From contig BSBM01001447.1 in assembly GCA_027924585.1 (NCBI GenBank), forward strand, positions 1,116,001-1,180,000: DNA of 64,000 nucleotides, read 5' to 3'. This stretch comes from Larix kaempferi. Its lineage: Eukaryota; Streptophyta; Pinopsida; Pinales; Pinaceae. Positions 26,513 through 39,186 of the stretch are shown piece by piece; position 1 is the stretch's first letter, and each line of letters begins with the position of its first letter. Under the pieces are notes generated by a model. The model was given only the letters and a program-made list of their open reading frames with translations, searched no databases and was not told the origin of the DNA. Both the position numbers and the translations under genes were made by a program.

Positions 26513-27104
26513 GGATGTCGTATTGGTAGGCGAGGGTCCACGCCAACTTTCGTGAAATTCCGAGCTATTTTCACACCCTTTAAGCCCAAGTCTAGCGAAA
26601 ATGCACGATCGAGTTTCAACTTTGACCAACTTCTCGAAATTTAAATTTGAGAATAGTTTTGGATGTCGCATTGGTAGGCGAGGGTCCACGCCAACTTTCG
26701 TGAAGTTCTGAGCTATTTTCACACCGTTTAAGCCCAAGTCTAGCGAAAATGCATGATCGAGTTTCAACTTTGACCAACTTCTCGGAATTGAAATTTGAGA
26801 ATAGTTTTGGATGTCCCATTGGTAGACAAGCATCCACACCAACTTTCATGACGTTCCGAGCTATTTTCTCCCCCTTAAAGCCCAAGTCTAGCGAAAACGC
26901 ACGGTCGAGTTTCCAATTTGACCAACTTCTCGGAATAGAAAATTGAGCATAGATTTGGATGTCATGTTGGTAGACAAATGCGCACGCCAACGTTCGTGAC
27001 GTTCTGAGCTATTTTCTCACCCTTTAAGCCTAAGTCTAGCGAAAACACACGGTCGAGTTTCGTATTTGACCAACTTCTCGGAATTAAAAATTGAGCATAG
27101 ATTT

Positions 27105-27167
27105 GGATGTCCCGTTGGCAGAAAAATGCGCACGCCAACTTTCGTCACATTACGAGCTAATGGATTT
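27105..27167. repeat. Truncated monomer, 85-bp deletion (63 bp)
   Basis: First of three in HOR copy 2. It has a TTGGCAGAAAAA variant before the junction. Confidence 0.87.
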
Positions 27168-27759
27168 CGATGTCACATTAGTAGACGAGCGTCCACGCCA
27201 ACTTTCGTGACATTCTGAGCTATTTTCTCACCCTTTAGGCCCAAGTCTAGCGAAAACGCACGATCGAGTTTCAAATTTGACTAACTTCTCGGAATTGAAA
27301 TTTGAGAATTGTTTTGGATGTCCCATTGGTAGACAAGCGTCCACACCAACTTTCGTGACGTTCGGAGCTATTTTCTCCCCCTTTAAGCCCAAGTCTAGTG
27401 AAAACGCACGGTCAAGTTTCGAATTTGACCAACTTCTCGGAATTAAAAATTGAGCATAGATTTGGATGTCCCGTTGGTAGACAAATGCGCACGCCAACTT
27501 TCGTGACGTTCCGAGCTATTTTCTCACCCTTTAAGCCTAAGTGTAGCGAAAATGCATGGTCGAATTTCAACTTTGACCAACTTCTCGGAATTTAAATTTG
27601 CGAATGGATTTGGATGTCACATTGGTAGACGATTGTCCACGCCAACTTTCGTGACGTTCCGAGCTATTTTCGCACCCTTTAAGCCCAAGTCTAGCAAAAA
27701 CGCACGATCGAGTTTCAACTTTGACTAACTTCTCGGAATTGAAAATTGAGCTTAGATTT

Positions 27760-27852
27760 GGATGTCTCGTTGGTAGACAAATGCGCACGCCAACGCACGA
27801 TCGAGTTTCAACTTTGTCAAACTTCTCGGAATCGAAATTCGAGAATAGTTTT
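27760..27852. repeat. Truncated monomer, 55-bp deletion (93 bp)
   Basis: GCACGCCAAC runs straight into GCACGATCGAG. The 55 bp normally between them (TTTCGTGACG through GCGAAAAC) is gone and AAC is present at both original edges. Not found in HOR copy 1. Confidence 0.87.
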
Positions 27853-30800
27853 GGATGTCCCATTGGTAGACAAGCGTCCACACCAACTTTCGTGACGTTC
27901 CGAGCTATTTTCTCCCCCTTTAAGCCCAAGTCTAGTGAAAACGCACGGTCGAGTTTCGAATTTGACCAACTTCTCGGAATTGAAAATTGAGCATAGATTT
28001 GGATGTCCCATTGGTAGACAAATGCGCACGCCAACTTTAGTGATGTTCCGAGCTATTTTCACACCCTTTAAGCCCAAGTCTAGCGAAAATGCACGATCGA
28101 GTTTCAACTTTGTCCAACTTCTCGGAATCGAAATTCGAGAATATTTTTGGATGTCCCATTGTTAGAAAAGCGTCCAATCCAACTTTCGTGACGTTTCAAG
28201 CTATTTTCTCCCCCTTTAAGCCCAAGTCTAGCGAAAATTCACGGTCGATTTTCAACTTTCACCATCTTCTCGGAATATAAATTTCAGAATAGATTTGGAT
28301 GTCACATTGGTAGACGAGCGTCCACGCCAACTTTCGTGACGTTCCGAGCTATTTTCTCCCCCTTTAAGCCCAAGTCTAGCGAAAACGCACGGTCGAGTTT
28401 CGAATTTGACCAACTTGTCGGAATTAAAAATTGAGCACAAATTTGGATGTCCCGTTGGTAGACAAATGCGCACGCCAACTTTCGTGACGTTCCGAGCTAT
28501 TTTCTCACCCTTTAAGCCTAAGTCTAGCGAAAACGCACGGTCAAGTTTCGAATTTGACCAACTTCTCGGAATTAAAAATTGAGCATAGATTTGGATGTCC
28601 CGTTGGTAGAAAAATGCGCACGCCAACTTTCGTGACGTTTCGAGCTATTTTCACACCCTTTAAGCCCAAGTCTAGCGAAAGCGCACGATCGAGTTTCAAC
28701 TTTGTCCAACTTTTCAGAATCGAAATTCGAGAATAGTTTTGGATGTCCCATTGGTAGACAAGCGTCCACACCAACTTTCGTGACGTTCCGAGCTATTTTC
28801 TCCCCCTTTAAGCCCAAGCCTAGTGAAAACGCAAGGTCGAGTTTCGAATTTGACCAACTTCTCAGAATTAAAAATTGAGCATAGATTTGGATGTCCCGTT
28901 GGTAGACAAATCCGCACGCCAACTTTCGTGACGTTCCGAGCTATTTTCACACCCTTTAAGCCCAAGTCTAGCGAAAATGCATGATCGAGTTTCAACTTTG
29001 ATTAACTTCTCGGAATTGAAATTTCAGAATAGTTTTGGATCTCGTATTGGTAGACAAGCGTCCACACCAACTTTCATGACGTTCCGAGCTATTTTAACCC
29101 CCTTTAAGCCCAAGTCTAGTGAAAACGCACGGCCGAGTTTCGAATTTGACCAACTTCTCGGAATTGAAAATTGAGCATAGATTTGGATGTCCCGTTGGTA
29201 GAAAAATGCGCACGCCAACTTTCGTGACGTTCCGAGCTATTTTCACACCCTTTAAGCCCAAGTCTAGCGAAAGCGCACGATCGAGTTTCAACTTTGTCCA
29301 ACTTCTCGGAATCGAAATTCGAGAATAGTTCTGGATGTCCCATTGGTAGACAAGCGTCCACACCAACTTTCGTGACGTTCCGAGCTATTTTCTATCCCTT
29401 TAAGCCCAAGTCTAGCGAAAACGCACGGTCGAGTTTCGAATTTGATTAACTTCTTGAAATTGAAAATTGAGAATAGTTTTTGATGTCCCATTGGTAGACA
29501 AGCGTCCACACCAACTTTCGTGACGTTCCGAGCTATTTTCTCCCCGTTTAAGCCCAAGTCAAGCGAAAACGCACGAACGAGTTTCAACTTTGACCAACTT
29601 CTCAGAATTGAAATTTGAGAATAGTTTTTGATGTCCCATTGGTAGACAAGCGTCCACACCAACTTTCGTGACGTTCCGAGCTATTTTCTCCCCGTTTAAG
29701 CCCAAGTCAAGCGAAAACGCACGAACGAGTTTCAACTTTGACCAACTTCTCAGAATTGAAATTTGAGAATAGTTTTGGATGTCCCATTGGTAGACAAGCG
29801 TCCACACCAACTTTCGTGACGTTCCGAGCTATTTTCTCCCCGTTTAAGCCCAAGTCAAGCGAAAACGCACGATCGAGTTTCAACTTTGACCAACTTCTCG
29901 GAATTGAAATTTGAGAATAGTTTTGGATGTCCCATTGGTAGACAAGCGTCCACACCAACTTTCGTGACGTTCCGAGCTATGTTCGCCCCCTTTAAGCCCA
30001 AGTCTAGCGAAAACGCACGGTCGAGTTTCAAATTTGATTAACTTCTCGGAATTGAAAATTGAGAATAGTTTTGGATGTCCCATTGGTAGACAAGCGTCCT
30101 CACCAACTTTCGTGACGTTCCGAGCTATTTTCTCCCCGTTTAAGCCCAAGTCAAGCGAAAACGCACGATCGAGTTTCGAATTTGACCAACTTCTCAGAAT
30201 TGAAAATTGAGCATAGATTTGGATGTCCCGTTGGTAGAAAAATGCTCACGCCAACTTTCGTGTCGTTCCGAGCTATTTTCACACCCTTTAAGCCCAAGTC
30301 TAGCGAAAGCGTACGATCGAGTTTCAACTTTGTCCAACTTCTCGGAATCGAAATTCCAGAATAGTTTTGGATGTCCTATTGCTAGACAAGAGTCCACACC
30401 AACTTTCGTGATGGTCCGAGCTATTTTCTCCCCCTTTAAGCCCAAGTCTAGCGAAAACGCACGGTCGAGTTTCGAATTTGACTAACTTCTCGGAATTGAA
30501 AATTGAGCATAGATTTGGATGTCCCGTTGGTAGACAAATGTGCACGCCAACTTTCGTGACGTTCTGAGCTATTTTCACACCCTTTAAGCCCAAGTCTGGC
30601 GAAAACGCACGATCGAGTTTCAACTTTGACCAACTTCTCAGAATTGAAATTTGAGAATAGTTTTGGATGTCCCATTGGTAGACAAGCGTCCACACCAACT
30701 TTCGTGACGTTCTGAGCTATTTTCTCCCCGTTTAAGCCCAAGTCAAGCGAAAACGCACGATCGAGTTTCAACTTTGACCAACTTCTCGGAATCGAAATTC

Positions 30801-32292
30801 GAGAATAGTTTTGGATGTCCCATTGGTAGACAAGCGTCCACACCAACTTTCGTGACGTTTCGAGCTATTTTCTCCCCCTTTAAGCCCAAGTCTAGTGAAA
30901 ACGCACGGTCGAGTTTCGAATTTGACCAACTTCTCGGAATTGAAAATTGAGCATAGATTTGGATGTCCCGTTGGTAGACAAATGCGCACGCCAACTTTCG
31001 TGACGTTCCGAGCTATTTTCTCCCCCTTTAAGCCCAAGTCTAGCGAAAACGCACGATCGAGTTTCAAATTTGACCAATTTCTCGGAATTGAAAATTGAGC
31101 ATAGATTTGGATGTCCCATTGGTAGACAAATGCGCACGCCAACTTTCGTGACGTTCCGAGCTATTTTCACACCCTTTAAGCCCAAGTCAAGCGAAAACGC
31201 ACGATCGAGTTTCAACTTTGACCAACTTCTCGGAATCGAAATTCAAGAATAGTTTTGGATGTTCCATTGGTAGACAAGCGTCCACACCAACTTTCGTGAC
31301 GTTCCGAGCTATTTTCTCCCCTTATAAGCCCAAGTCTAATGAAAACGCACGGTCGAGTTTCGAATTTGACCAACTTCTCGGAATTAAAAATTGAGCATAG
31401 ATTTGGATGTCCCGTTGGTAGACAAATGCGCACGCCAACTTTCATGACGTTCCGAGCTATTTTCTCACCCTTTAAGCCCAAGTCTAGCGAAAGCGCACGA
31501 TCGAGTTTCAACTTTGACCAACTTCTCGGAATCGAAATTTGAGAATAGTTTGGGATGTCCCATTGGTACACGAGCGTCCACGCCAACTTTCGTGACTTTC
31601 CGACCTATTTTCTTACCCTTTAATCCTAAGTCTAGCGAAAATGCACGGTCGATTTTCAACTTTGACCAACTTCTCGGAATATAAATTTGAGAATAGATTT
31701 GGATGTCGTATTGGTAGGCGAGGGTCCACGCCAACTTTCGTGAAATTCCGAGCTATTTTCACACCCTTTAAGCCCAAGTCTAGCGAAAATGCACGATCGA
31801 GTTTCAACTTTGACCAACTTCTCGAAATTTAAATTTGAGAATAGTTTTGGATGTCGCATTGGTAGGCGAGGGTCCACGCCAACTTTCGTGAAGTTCTGAG
31901 CTATTTTCACACCGTTTAAGCCCAAGTCTAGCGAAAATGCATGATCGAGTTTCTACTTTGACCAACTTCTCGGAATTGAAATTTGAGAATAGTTTTGGAT
32001 GTCCCATTGGTAGACAAGCATCCACACCAACTTTCATGACGTTCCGAGCTATTTTCTCCCACTTAAAGCCCAAGTCTAGCGAAAACGCACGGTCGAGTTT
32101 CCAATTTGACCAACTTCTCGGAATAGAAAATTGAGCATAGATTTGGATGTCATGTTGGTAGACAAATGCGCACGCCAACGTTCGTGACGTTCTGAGCTAT
32201 TTTCTCACCCTTTAAGCCTAAGTCTAGCGAAAACACACGGTCGAGTTTCGAATTTGACCAACTTCTCGGAATTAAAAATTGAGCATAGATTT

Positions 32293-32355
32293 GGATGTCC
32301 CGTTGGCAGAAAAATGCGCACGCCAACTTTCGTCACATTACGAGCTAATGGATTT
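32293..32355. repeat. Truncated monomer, 85-bp deletion (63 bp)
   Basis: Second in HOR copy 2, 5,188 bp after the previous one, as part of the internal duplication; it also has the GGCAGAAAAA variant. Confidence 0.87.
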
Positions 32356-32798
32356 CGATGTCACATTAGTAGACGAGCGTCCACGCCAACTTTCGTGACA
32401 TTCTGAGCTATTTTCTCACCCTTTAGGCCCAAGTCTAGCGAAAACGCACGATCGAGTTTCAACTTTGACTAACTTCTCGGAATTGAAATTTGAGAATAGT
32501 TTTGGTGTCCCATTGGTAGACAAGCGTCCACACCAACTTTCGTGACATTCGGAGCTATTTTCTCCCCCTTTAAGCCCAAGTCTAGCGAAAACGCACGGTC
32601 AAGTTTCGAATTTGACCAACTTCTCGGAATTTAAATTTGCGAATGGATTTGGATGTCACATTGGTAGACGATTGTCCACGCCAACTTTCGTGACGTTCCG
32701 AGCTATTTTCGCACCCTTTAAGCCCAAGTCTAGCAAAAACGCACGATCGAGTTTCAACTTTGACTAACTTCTCGGAATTGAAAATTGAGCTTAGATTT

Positions 32799-32891
32799 GG
32801 ATGTCTCGTTGGTAGACAAATGCGCACGCCAACGCACGATCGAGTTTCAACTTTGTCAAACTTCTCGGAATTGAAATTCGAGAATAGTTTT
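32799..32891. repeat. Truncated monomer, 55-bp deletion (93 bp)
   Basis: Second copy, 5,039 bp downstream, in the shortened arm of the internal duplication; it has GGAATTGAAATTCG instead of GGAATCGAAATTCG. Confidence 0.87.
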
Positions 32892-35113
32892 GGATGTCCC
32901 ATTGGTAGACAAGCGTCCACACCAACTTTCGTGACGTTCCGAGCTATTTTCTCCCCCTTTAAGCCCAAGTCTAGTGAAAACGCACGGTCGAGTTTCGAAT
33001 TTGACCAACTTCTCGGAATTGAAAATTGAGCATAGATTTGGATGTCCCATTGGTAGACAAATGCGCACGCCAACTTTAGTGACGTTCCGAGCTATTTTCA
33101 CACCCTTTAAGCCCAAGTCTAGCGAAAATGCACGATCGAGTTTCAACTTTGTCCAACTTCTCGGAATCGAAATTCGAGAATATTTTTGGATGTCCCATTG
33201 TTAGAAAAGCGTCCAATCCAACTTTCGTGACGTTCCGAGCTATTTTCTCCCCGTTTAAGCCCAAGTCAAGCGAAAACGCACGATCGAGTTTCGAATTTGA
33301 CCAACTTCTCAGAATTGAAAATTGAGCATAGATTTGGATGTCCCGTTGGTAGAAAAATGCTCACGCCAACTTTCGTGTCGTTCCGAGCTATTTTCACACC
33401 CTTTAAGCCCAAGTCTAGCGAAAGCGTACGATCGAGTTTCAACTTTGTCCAACTTCTCGGAATCGAAATTCCAGAATAGTTTTGGATGTCCTATTGCTAG
33501 ACAAGAGTCCACACCAACTTTCGTGATGGTCCGAGCTATTTTCTCCCCCTTTAAGCCCAAGTCTAGCGAAAACGCACGGTCGAGTTTCGAATTTGACTAA
33601 CTTCTCGGAATTGAAAATTGAGCATAGATTTGGATGTCCCGTTGGTAGACAAATGTGCACGCCAACTTTCGTGACGTTCTGAGCTATTTTCACACCCTTT
33701 AAGCCCAAGTCTGGCGAAAACGCACGATCGAGTTTCAACTTTGACCAACTTCTCAGAATTGAAATTTGAGAATAGTTTTGGATGTCCCATTGGTAGACAA
33801 GCGTCCACACCAACTTTCGTGACGTTCTGAGCTATTTTCTCCCCGTTTAAGCCCAAGTCAAGCGAAAACGCACGATCGAGTTTCAACTTTGACCAACTTC
33901 TCGGAATCGAAATTCGAGAATAGTTTTGGATGTCCCATTGGTAGACAAGCGTCCACACCAACTTTCGTGACGTTTCGAGCTATTTTCTCCCCCTTTAAGC
34001 CCAAGTCTAGCGAAAACGCACGGTCGAGTTTCGAATTTGACCAACTTCTCGGAATTGAAAATTCAGCATAGATTTGGATGTCCCGTTGGTAGACAAATGC
34101 TCACGCCAACTTTCGTGACGTTCCGAGCTATTTTCTTCCCCTTTAAGCCCAAGTCTAGCGAAAACGCACGATCGAGTTTCAACTTTGACCAACTTCTCAG
34201 AATTTAAATTTGAGAATAGTTTTGGATGTCCCATTGGTAGACGAGCATCCACGCCAACTTTCGTGACGTTCCGAGCTATTTTCTCCTTTTTTAAGCCCAA
34301 GTCTAGCGAAAACGCACGATCGAGTTTCAAATTTTACCAACTTATCAGAATTGAAAATTGAGCATAGATTTGGATGTCCCGTTGGTAGACAAATGCGCAC
34401 ACGCCAACTTTCGTGACGTTCTGAGCTATTTTCTCACCCTTTAAGCCTAGGTCTAGCGAAAACGCATGGTCGAGTTTCGAATTTGACCAACTTCTCGGAA
34501 TTAAAAATTGAGCATAGATTTGGATTTCATGTTGGTAGACAAATGCGCACGCTAACTTTCGTGACGTTCCAAGCTATTTTCTCCCCCTTTAAGCCCAAGT
34601 CTAGCGAAAACGCACGATCGAGTTTCAACTTTGACCAACTTCTCGGAATTTAAATTTGAGAATAGTTTTGGATGTCCCATTGGTAGACAAGCATCCACCC
34701 CAACTTTCGTGACGTTCCGAGCTATTTTCTCCCCCTTTAAGCCCAAGTCTAGCGAAAACGCACGATCGAGTTACGAATTTGACCAACTTCTCGGAATTGA
34801 AAATTGAGCATAGATTTGGATGTCCCGTTGGTAGACAAATTCGCACGCCAACTTTCGTGACGTTTTGAGCTATTTTCTCACCCTTTAAGCCTAGGTCTAG
34901 CGAAAACGCATGGTCGAGGTTCGAATTTGACCAACTTCTCGGAATTAAAAATTGAGCATAGATTTGGATGTCCCGTTGATAGACAAATGCGCACGCCAAC
35001 TTTCTTCCCATTACGAGCTAATTTCTCACCCTTTAAGCGTAAGTCTAGCGAAAACGCACGGTCAAGTTTTGAATTTGACCAACTTCTCGGAATTAAAAAT
35101 TGAGCATAGATTT

Positions 35114-35236
35114 GGATGTCCCGTTGGTAGACAAATGTGCACGCCAACTTTCGTGACGTTCCGAGCTATTTTCTCACCCTTTAAGCGTAAGTCTAGCGAA
35201 AACGCACGGTCAAGTTTTGAATTTGCGAATAGATTT
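35114..35236. repeat. Truncated monomer, 25-bp deletion (123 bp)
   Basis: TTTTGAATTTGCGAATAG replaces the normal form, in which 25 bp including ACCAACTTCTCGG separate two AATTTG hexamers. Present in HOR copies 2 and 3 only. Confidence 0.87.
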
Positions 35237-38197
35237 GGATGTCACATTGGTCGACGAGCGTACACACCAACATTCGTAACGTTTCGAGCTATTTTCACAC
35301 CCTTTAAGCCCAAGTCTAGCGAAAACGCACGAACGAGTTTCAACGTTGACCAACTTCTCGGAATTTAAATTTGGGAATAGTTTTGGATGTCCCGTTGGTA
35401 GACGAGCGTCCACGCCAACTTTCGTGACGTTCCGAGCTATTTTCTCCCCCTTTAAGCCCAAGTCTAGCGAAAACGCACGATCGAGTTTCGAATTTGACCA
35501 ACTTCTTGGAATTGAAAATTGAGCATAGATTTGGATGTCCCGTTGGTAGACAAATGCGCACGCCAACTTTTGTGACGTTCTGAGCTATTTTCTCACCCTT
35601 TAAGCCTAGGTCTAGCGAAAACGCATGGTCGAGTTTCGAATTTGACCAACTTCTCAGAATTTAAAATTGAGCATAGATTTCGATGTCCCATTGGTAGACA
35701 AATGCTCACGCGAACTATCGTGACGTTCCGAGCTATTTTCGCACCCTTTAAGCCCAAGTCTAGCGAAAACGCACGACCGAGTTTCAACTTTGACTAACTT
35801 CTCGGAATTGAAAATTGAGAATAGTTTTGGATGTCCCATTGGTAGACAAGCGTCCACACCAACTTTCGTGACGTTCCAAGCTATTTTCTCCCCTTTTAAG
35901 CCCAAGTCTAGCGAAAACGCACGGTCGAGTTTCGAATTTGACCAACTTCTCGGAATTGAAAATTGAGCATAGATTTGAATGTCCCGTTGGTAGACAAATG
36001 CTCAGGCCAACTTTCGTGACGTTCCGAGCTATTTTCTCACCCTTTAAGCCTAAGTGTAGAGAAAATGCACGATCGATTTTCAACTTTGACCAACTTCTCG
36101 GAATTTAAATTTGCGAATAGATTTGGATGTCACATTGGTAGACGAGCGTACACGCCAACATTCGTAACGTTTCGAGCTATTTTCACACCCTTTAAGTCCA
36201 AGTCTAGCGAAAACGCACGAACGAGTTTCAACGTTGACCAACTTCTCGGAATTTAAAATTGAGAATAGTTTTGGATGTCCCATTGGTAGACGAGCGTCCA
36301 CGCCAACTTTCGTGACGTTCCGAGCTATTTTCTCCCCCTTTAAGCCCAAGTCTAGCGAAAACGCACGATCGAGTTTCAACTTTGACCAACTTCTCGAAAT
36401 TGAAATTTGAAAATAGTTTTGGATGTCCCATTGGTAGACAAGCGTCCACACCAACTTTCGTGACTTTCCGAGCTATTTTCTCCCCCTTTAAGCCCAAGTC
36501 TAGCGAGAACGCACGGTCGAGTTTCGAATTTGACCAACTTCTCGGAATTGAAAATTGAGCATAGATTTGGATGTCCCGTTGATAGACAAATGCGCACGCC
36601 AACTTTCGTGACGTTCCGAGCTATTTTCTCACCCTTTAAGCCTAAGTGTAGAGAAAATGCACGGTCGATTTTCAACTTTGACCAACTTCTTGGAATTTAA
36701 ATTTGTGAATAGTTCTGGATGTCCCATTGGTAGACAAGCGTCCACACCAACTTTCGTGACGTTCCGAGCTATTTTCTCCCACTTTAATCCCAAGTCTAGT
36801 GAAAACGCACGGTCAAGTTTCGAATTTGACCAACTTCTCGGAATTGAAAATTGAGCATAGATTTGGATGTCCCATTGGTAGACAAATGCGCACGCCAACT
36901 TTCGTGACGTTCCGAGCTATTTTCTCACCCTTTAAGCCTAAGTCTAGCGAAAACGCACGGTCGAGTTTCGAATTTGACCAACTTCTCGGAATTTAAAATT
37001 GAGCATAGATTTGGATGTCCCGTTGGTAGACAAATGCGCACCGCCAACTTTCGTCACATTACGAGCAAATTTCACACCCTTTAAGCTCAAGTCAAGCGAA
37101 AACGCACGGTCGAGTTTCGAATTTGACCAACTTCTCGGAATTAAAAATTGAGCATAGATTTGGATGTCCCGTTGGTAGACAAATGCGCACGCCAACTTTC
37201 ATGACATTCCGAGCTATTTTCTCACCCTTTAAGCCCAAGTACAGCGAAAATGCACGGTCGATTTTCAACTTTGACCAACTTCACGGAATATAAATTTGAG
37301 AATAGATTTGAATGTCCCATTGGTAGGCAAGCGTCCACACGAACGTTTGTGACGTTCCGAGCTATTTTCTCCCTCCTTAAGCCCAAGTCTAGTGAAAACG
37401 CACGGTCGAGTTTCAAATTTGACCAACTTCTCAGAATAAAAAATTGAGCATAGATTTGGCTGTCCCGTTGGTAGACAAATGCGCACGCCAACTTTCGTGA
37501 CTTTCCGACCTATTTTCTCACCCTTTAATCCTAAGTCTAGCAAAAATGCACGGTCGATTTTCAACTTTGACCAACTTCTCGGAATATAAATTTGAGAATA
37601 GATTTGGATGTCGCATTGGTAGGCGAGGGTCCACGCCAACTTTCGTGAAGTTCCGAGCTATTTTCACACCCTTTAAGCCCAAGTCTAGCGAAAATGCACG
37701 ATCGAGTTTCAACTTTGACCAACTTCTCGAAATTTAAATTTGAGAATAGTTTTGGATGTCGCATTGGTAGGCGAGGGTCCACGCCAACTTTCGTGAAGTT
37801 CTGAGCTATTTTCACACCCTTTAAGCCCAAGTCTAGCGAAAATGCATGATCGAGTTTCAACTTTGACCAACTTCTCGGAATTGAAATTTGAGAATAGTTT
37901 TGGATGTCCCATTGGTAGACAAGCATCCACACCAACTTTCATGACGTTCCGAGCTATTTTCTCCCCCTTTAAGCCCAAGTCTAGCGAAAATGCACGGTCG
38001 AGTTTCCAATTTGACCAACTTCTCGGAATAGAAAATTGAGCATAGATTTGGATGTCATGTTGGTACACAAATGCGCACGCCAACGTTCGTGACGTTCTGA
38101 GCTATTTTCTCACCCTTTAAGCCTAAGTCCAGCGAAAACACATGGTCGAGTTTCGAATTTGACCAACTTCTCGCAATTAAAAATTGAGCATAGATTT

Positions 38198-38260
38198 GGA
38201 TGTCCCGTTGGTAGAAAAATGCGCACGCCAACTTTCGTCACATTACGAGCTAATGGATTT
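38198..38260. repeat. Truncated monomer, 85-bp deletion (63 bp)
   Basis: Third in HOR copy 2; equivalent to 15734 in copy 1 (offset 22,464) and sharing its GGATTTGGATG variant. Confidence 0.87.
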
Positions 38261-39186
38261 GGATGTCACATTAGTAGACGATTGTCCACGCCAACTTTCG
38301 TGACATTCTGAGCTATTTTCACACCCTTTAGGCCCAAGTCTAGCGAAAACGCACGATCGAGTTTCAACTTTGACTAACTTCTCGGAATTGAAATTTGAGA
38401 ATAGTTTTGGATGTCCCATTGGTAGACAAGCGTCCACACCAACTTTCGTAACGTTCCGAGTTCTTTTCACACCCTTTAAGCCCAAGTCTAGCGAAAACGC
38501 ACGATCGAGTTTCAACTTTGATTAACTTCTCGGAATTGAAATTTCAGAATAGTCTTGGATGTCGCATTGGTAGACAAGCGTCCACACCAACTTTCGTGAC
38601 GTTCCGAGCTATTTTCTCCCCCTTTAAGCCCAAGTCTAGTGAAAACACACGGTCGAGTTTCGAATTTGACCAACTTCTCGGAATTGAAAATTGAGCATAG
38701 ATTTGGATGTCCCATTGGTAGACAAATGCGCACGCCAACTTTAGTGACGTTCCGAGCTATTTTCACACCCTTTAAACCCAAGTCTAGCGAAAATGCACGA
38801 TCGAGTTTCAACTTTGTCCAACTTCTCGGAATCGCAATTCCAGAATAGTTTTGGATGTCCCATTGTTAGACAAGCGTCCACACCAACTTTCGTGACATTC
38901 CGAGCTATTTTCTCCCCCTTTAAGCCCAAGTCTAGCGAAAATGCACGGTCGATTTTCAACTTTGACCAACTTCTCGGAATGTAAATTTCAGAATAGATTT
39001 GGATGTCGCATTGGTAGACGAGCGTCCACGCCAACTTTCGTGACGTTCCGAGCTATTTTCTCCCTCTTTAAGCCCAAGTCTAGTGAAAACGCACGGTCGA
39101 GTTTCAAATTTGACCAACTGCTCGAAATTGAAAATTGAGCATAGATTTGGCTGTCCCGTTGGTAGACAAATGTGCACGCCAACTTT

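Larger units (their letters stand above)
26468..30960. repeat. Internal duplication in HOR copy 2, long arm
   Basis: The type D pair, the 85-bp-deleted monomer and the 55-bp-deleted monomer occur here in that order and reappear at 31656-34075. The later part (28.2-30.7 kb) also matches 19.3-21.5 kb at offset 8,948 rising by one monomer to 9,096. Confidence 0.78.
31656..34075. repeat. Internal duplication in HOR copy 2, shortened arm
   Basis: It aligns with 26468 onward at offset 5,188, then 5,039 (one monomer fewer), then 3,115. The last step is 1,924 = 13x148, so this arm lacks thirteen monomers equivalent to about 28.2-30.1 kb. Confidence 0.78.

Noticed and set aside
30182-33560. A regular 3,115-bp higher-order repeat
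   Set aside because: The match at this offset lasts only about 850 bp (30108-30960 against 33223-34075). It is better explained as the tail of the 5-kb internal duplication after loss of 13 monomers.
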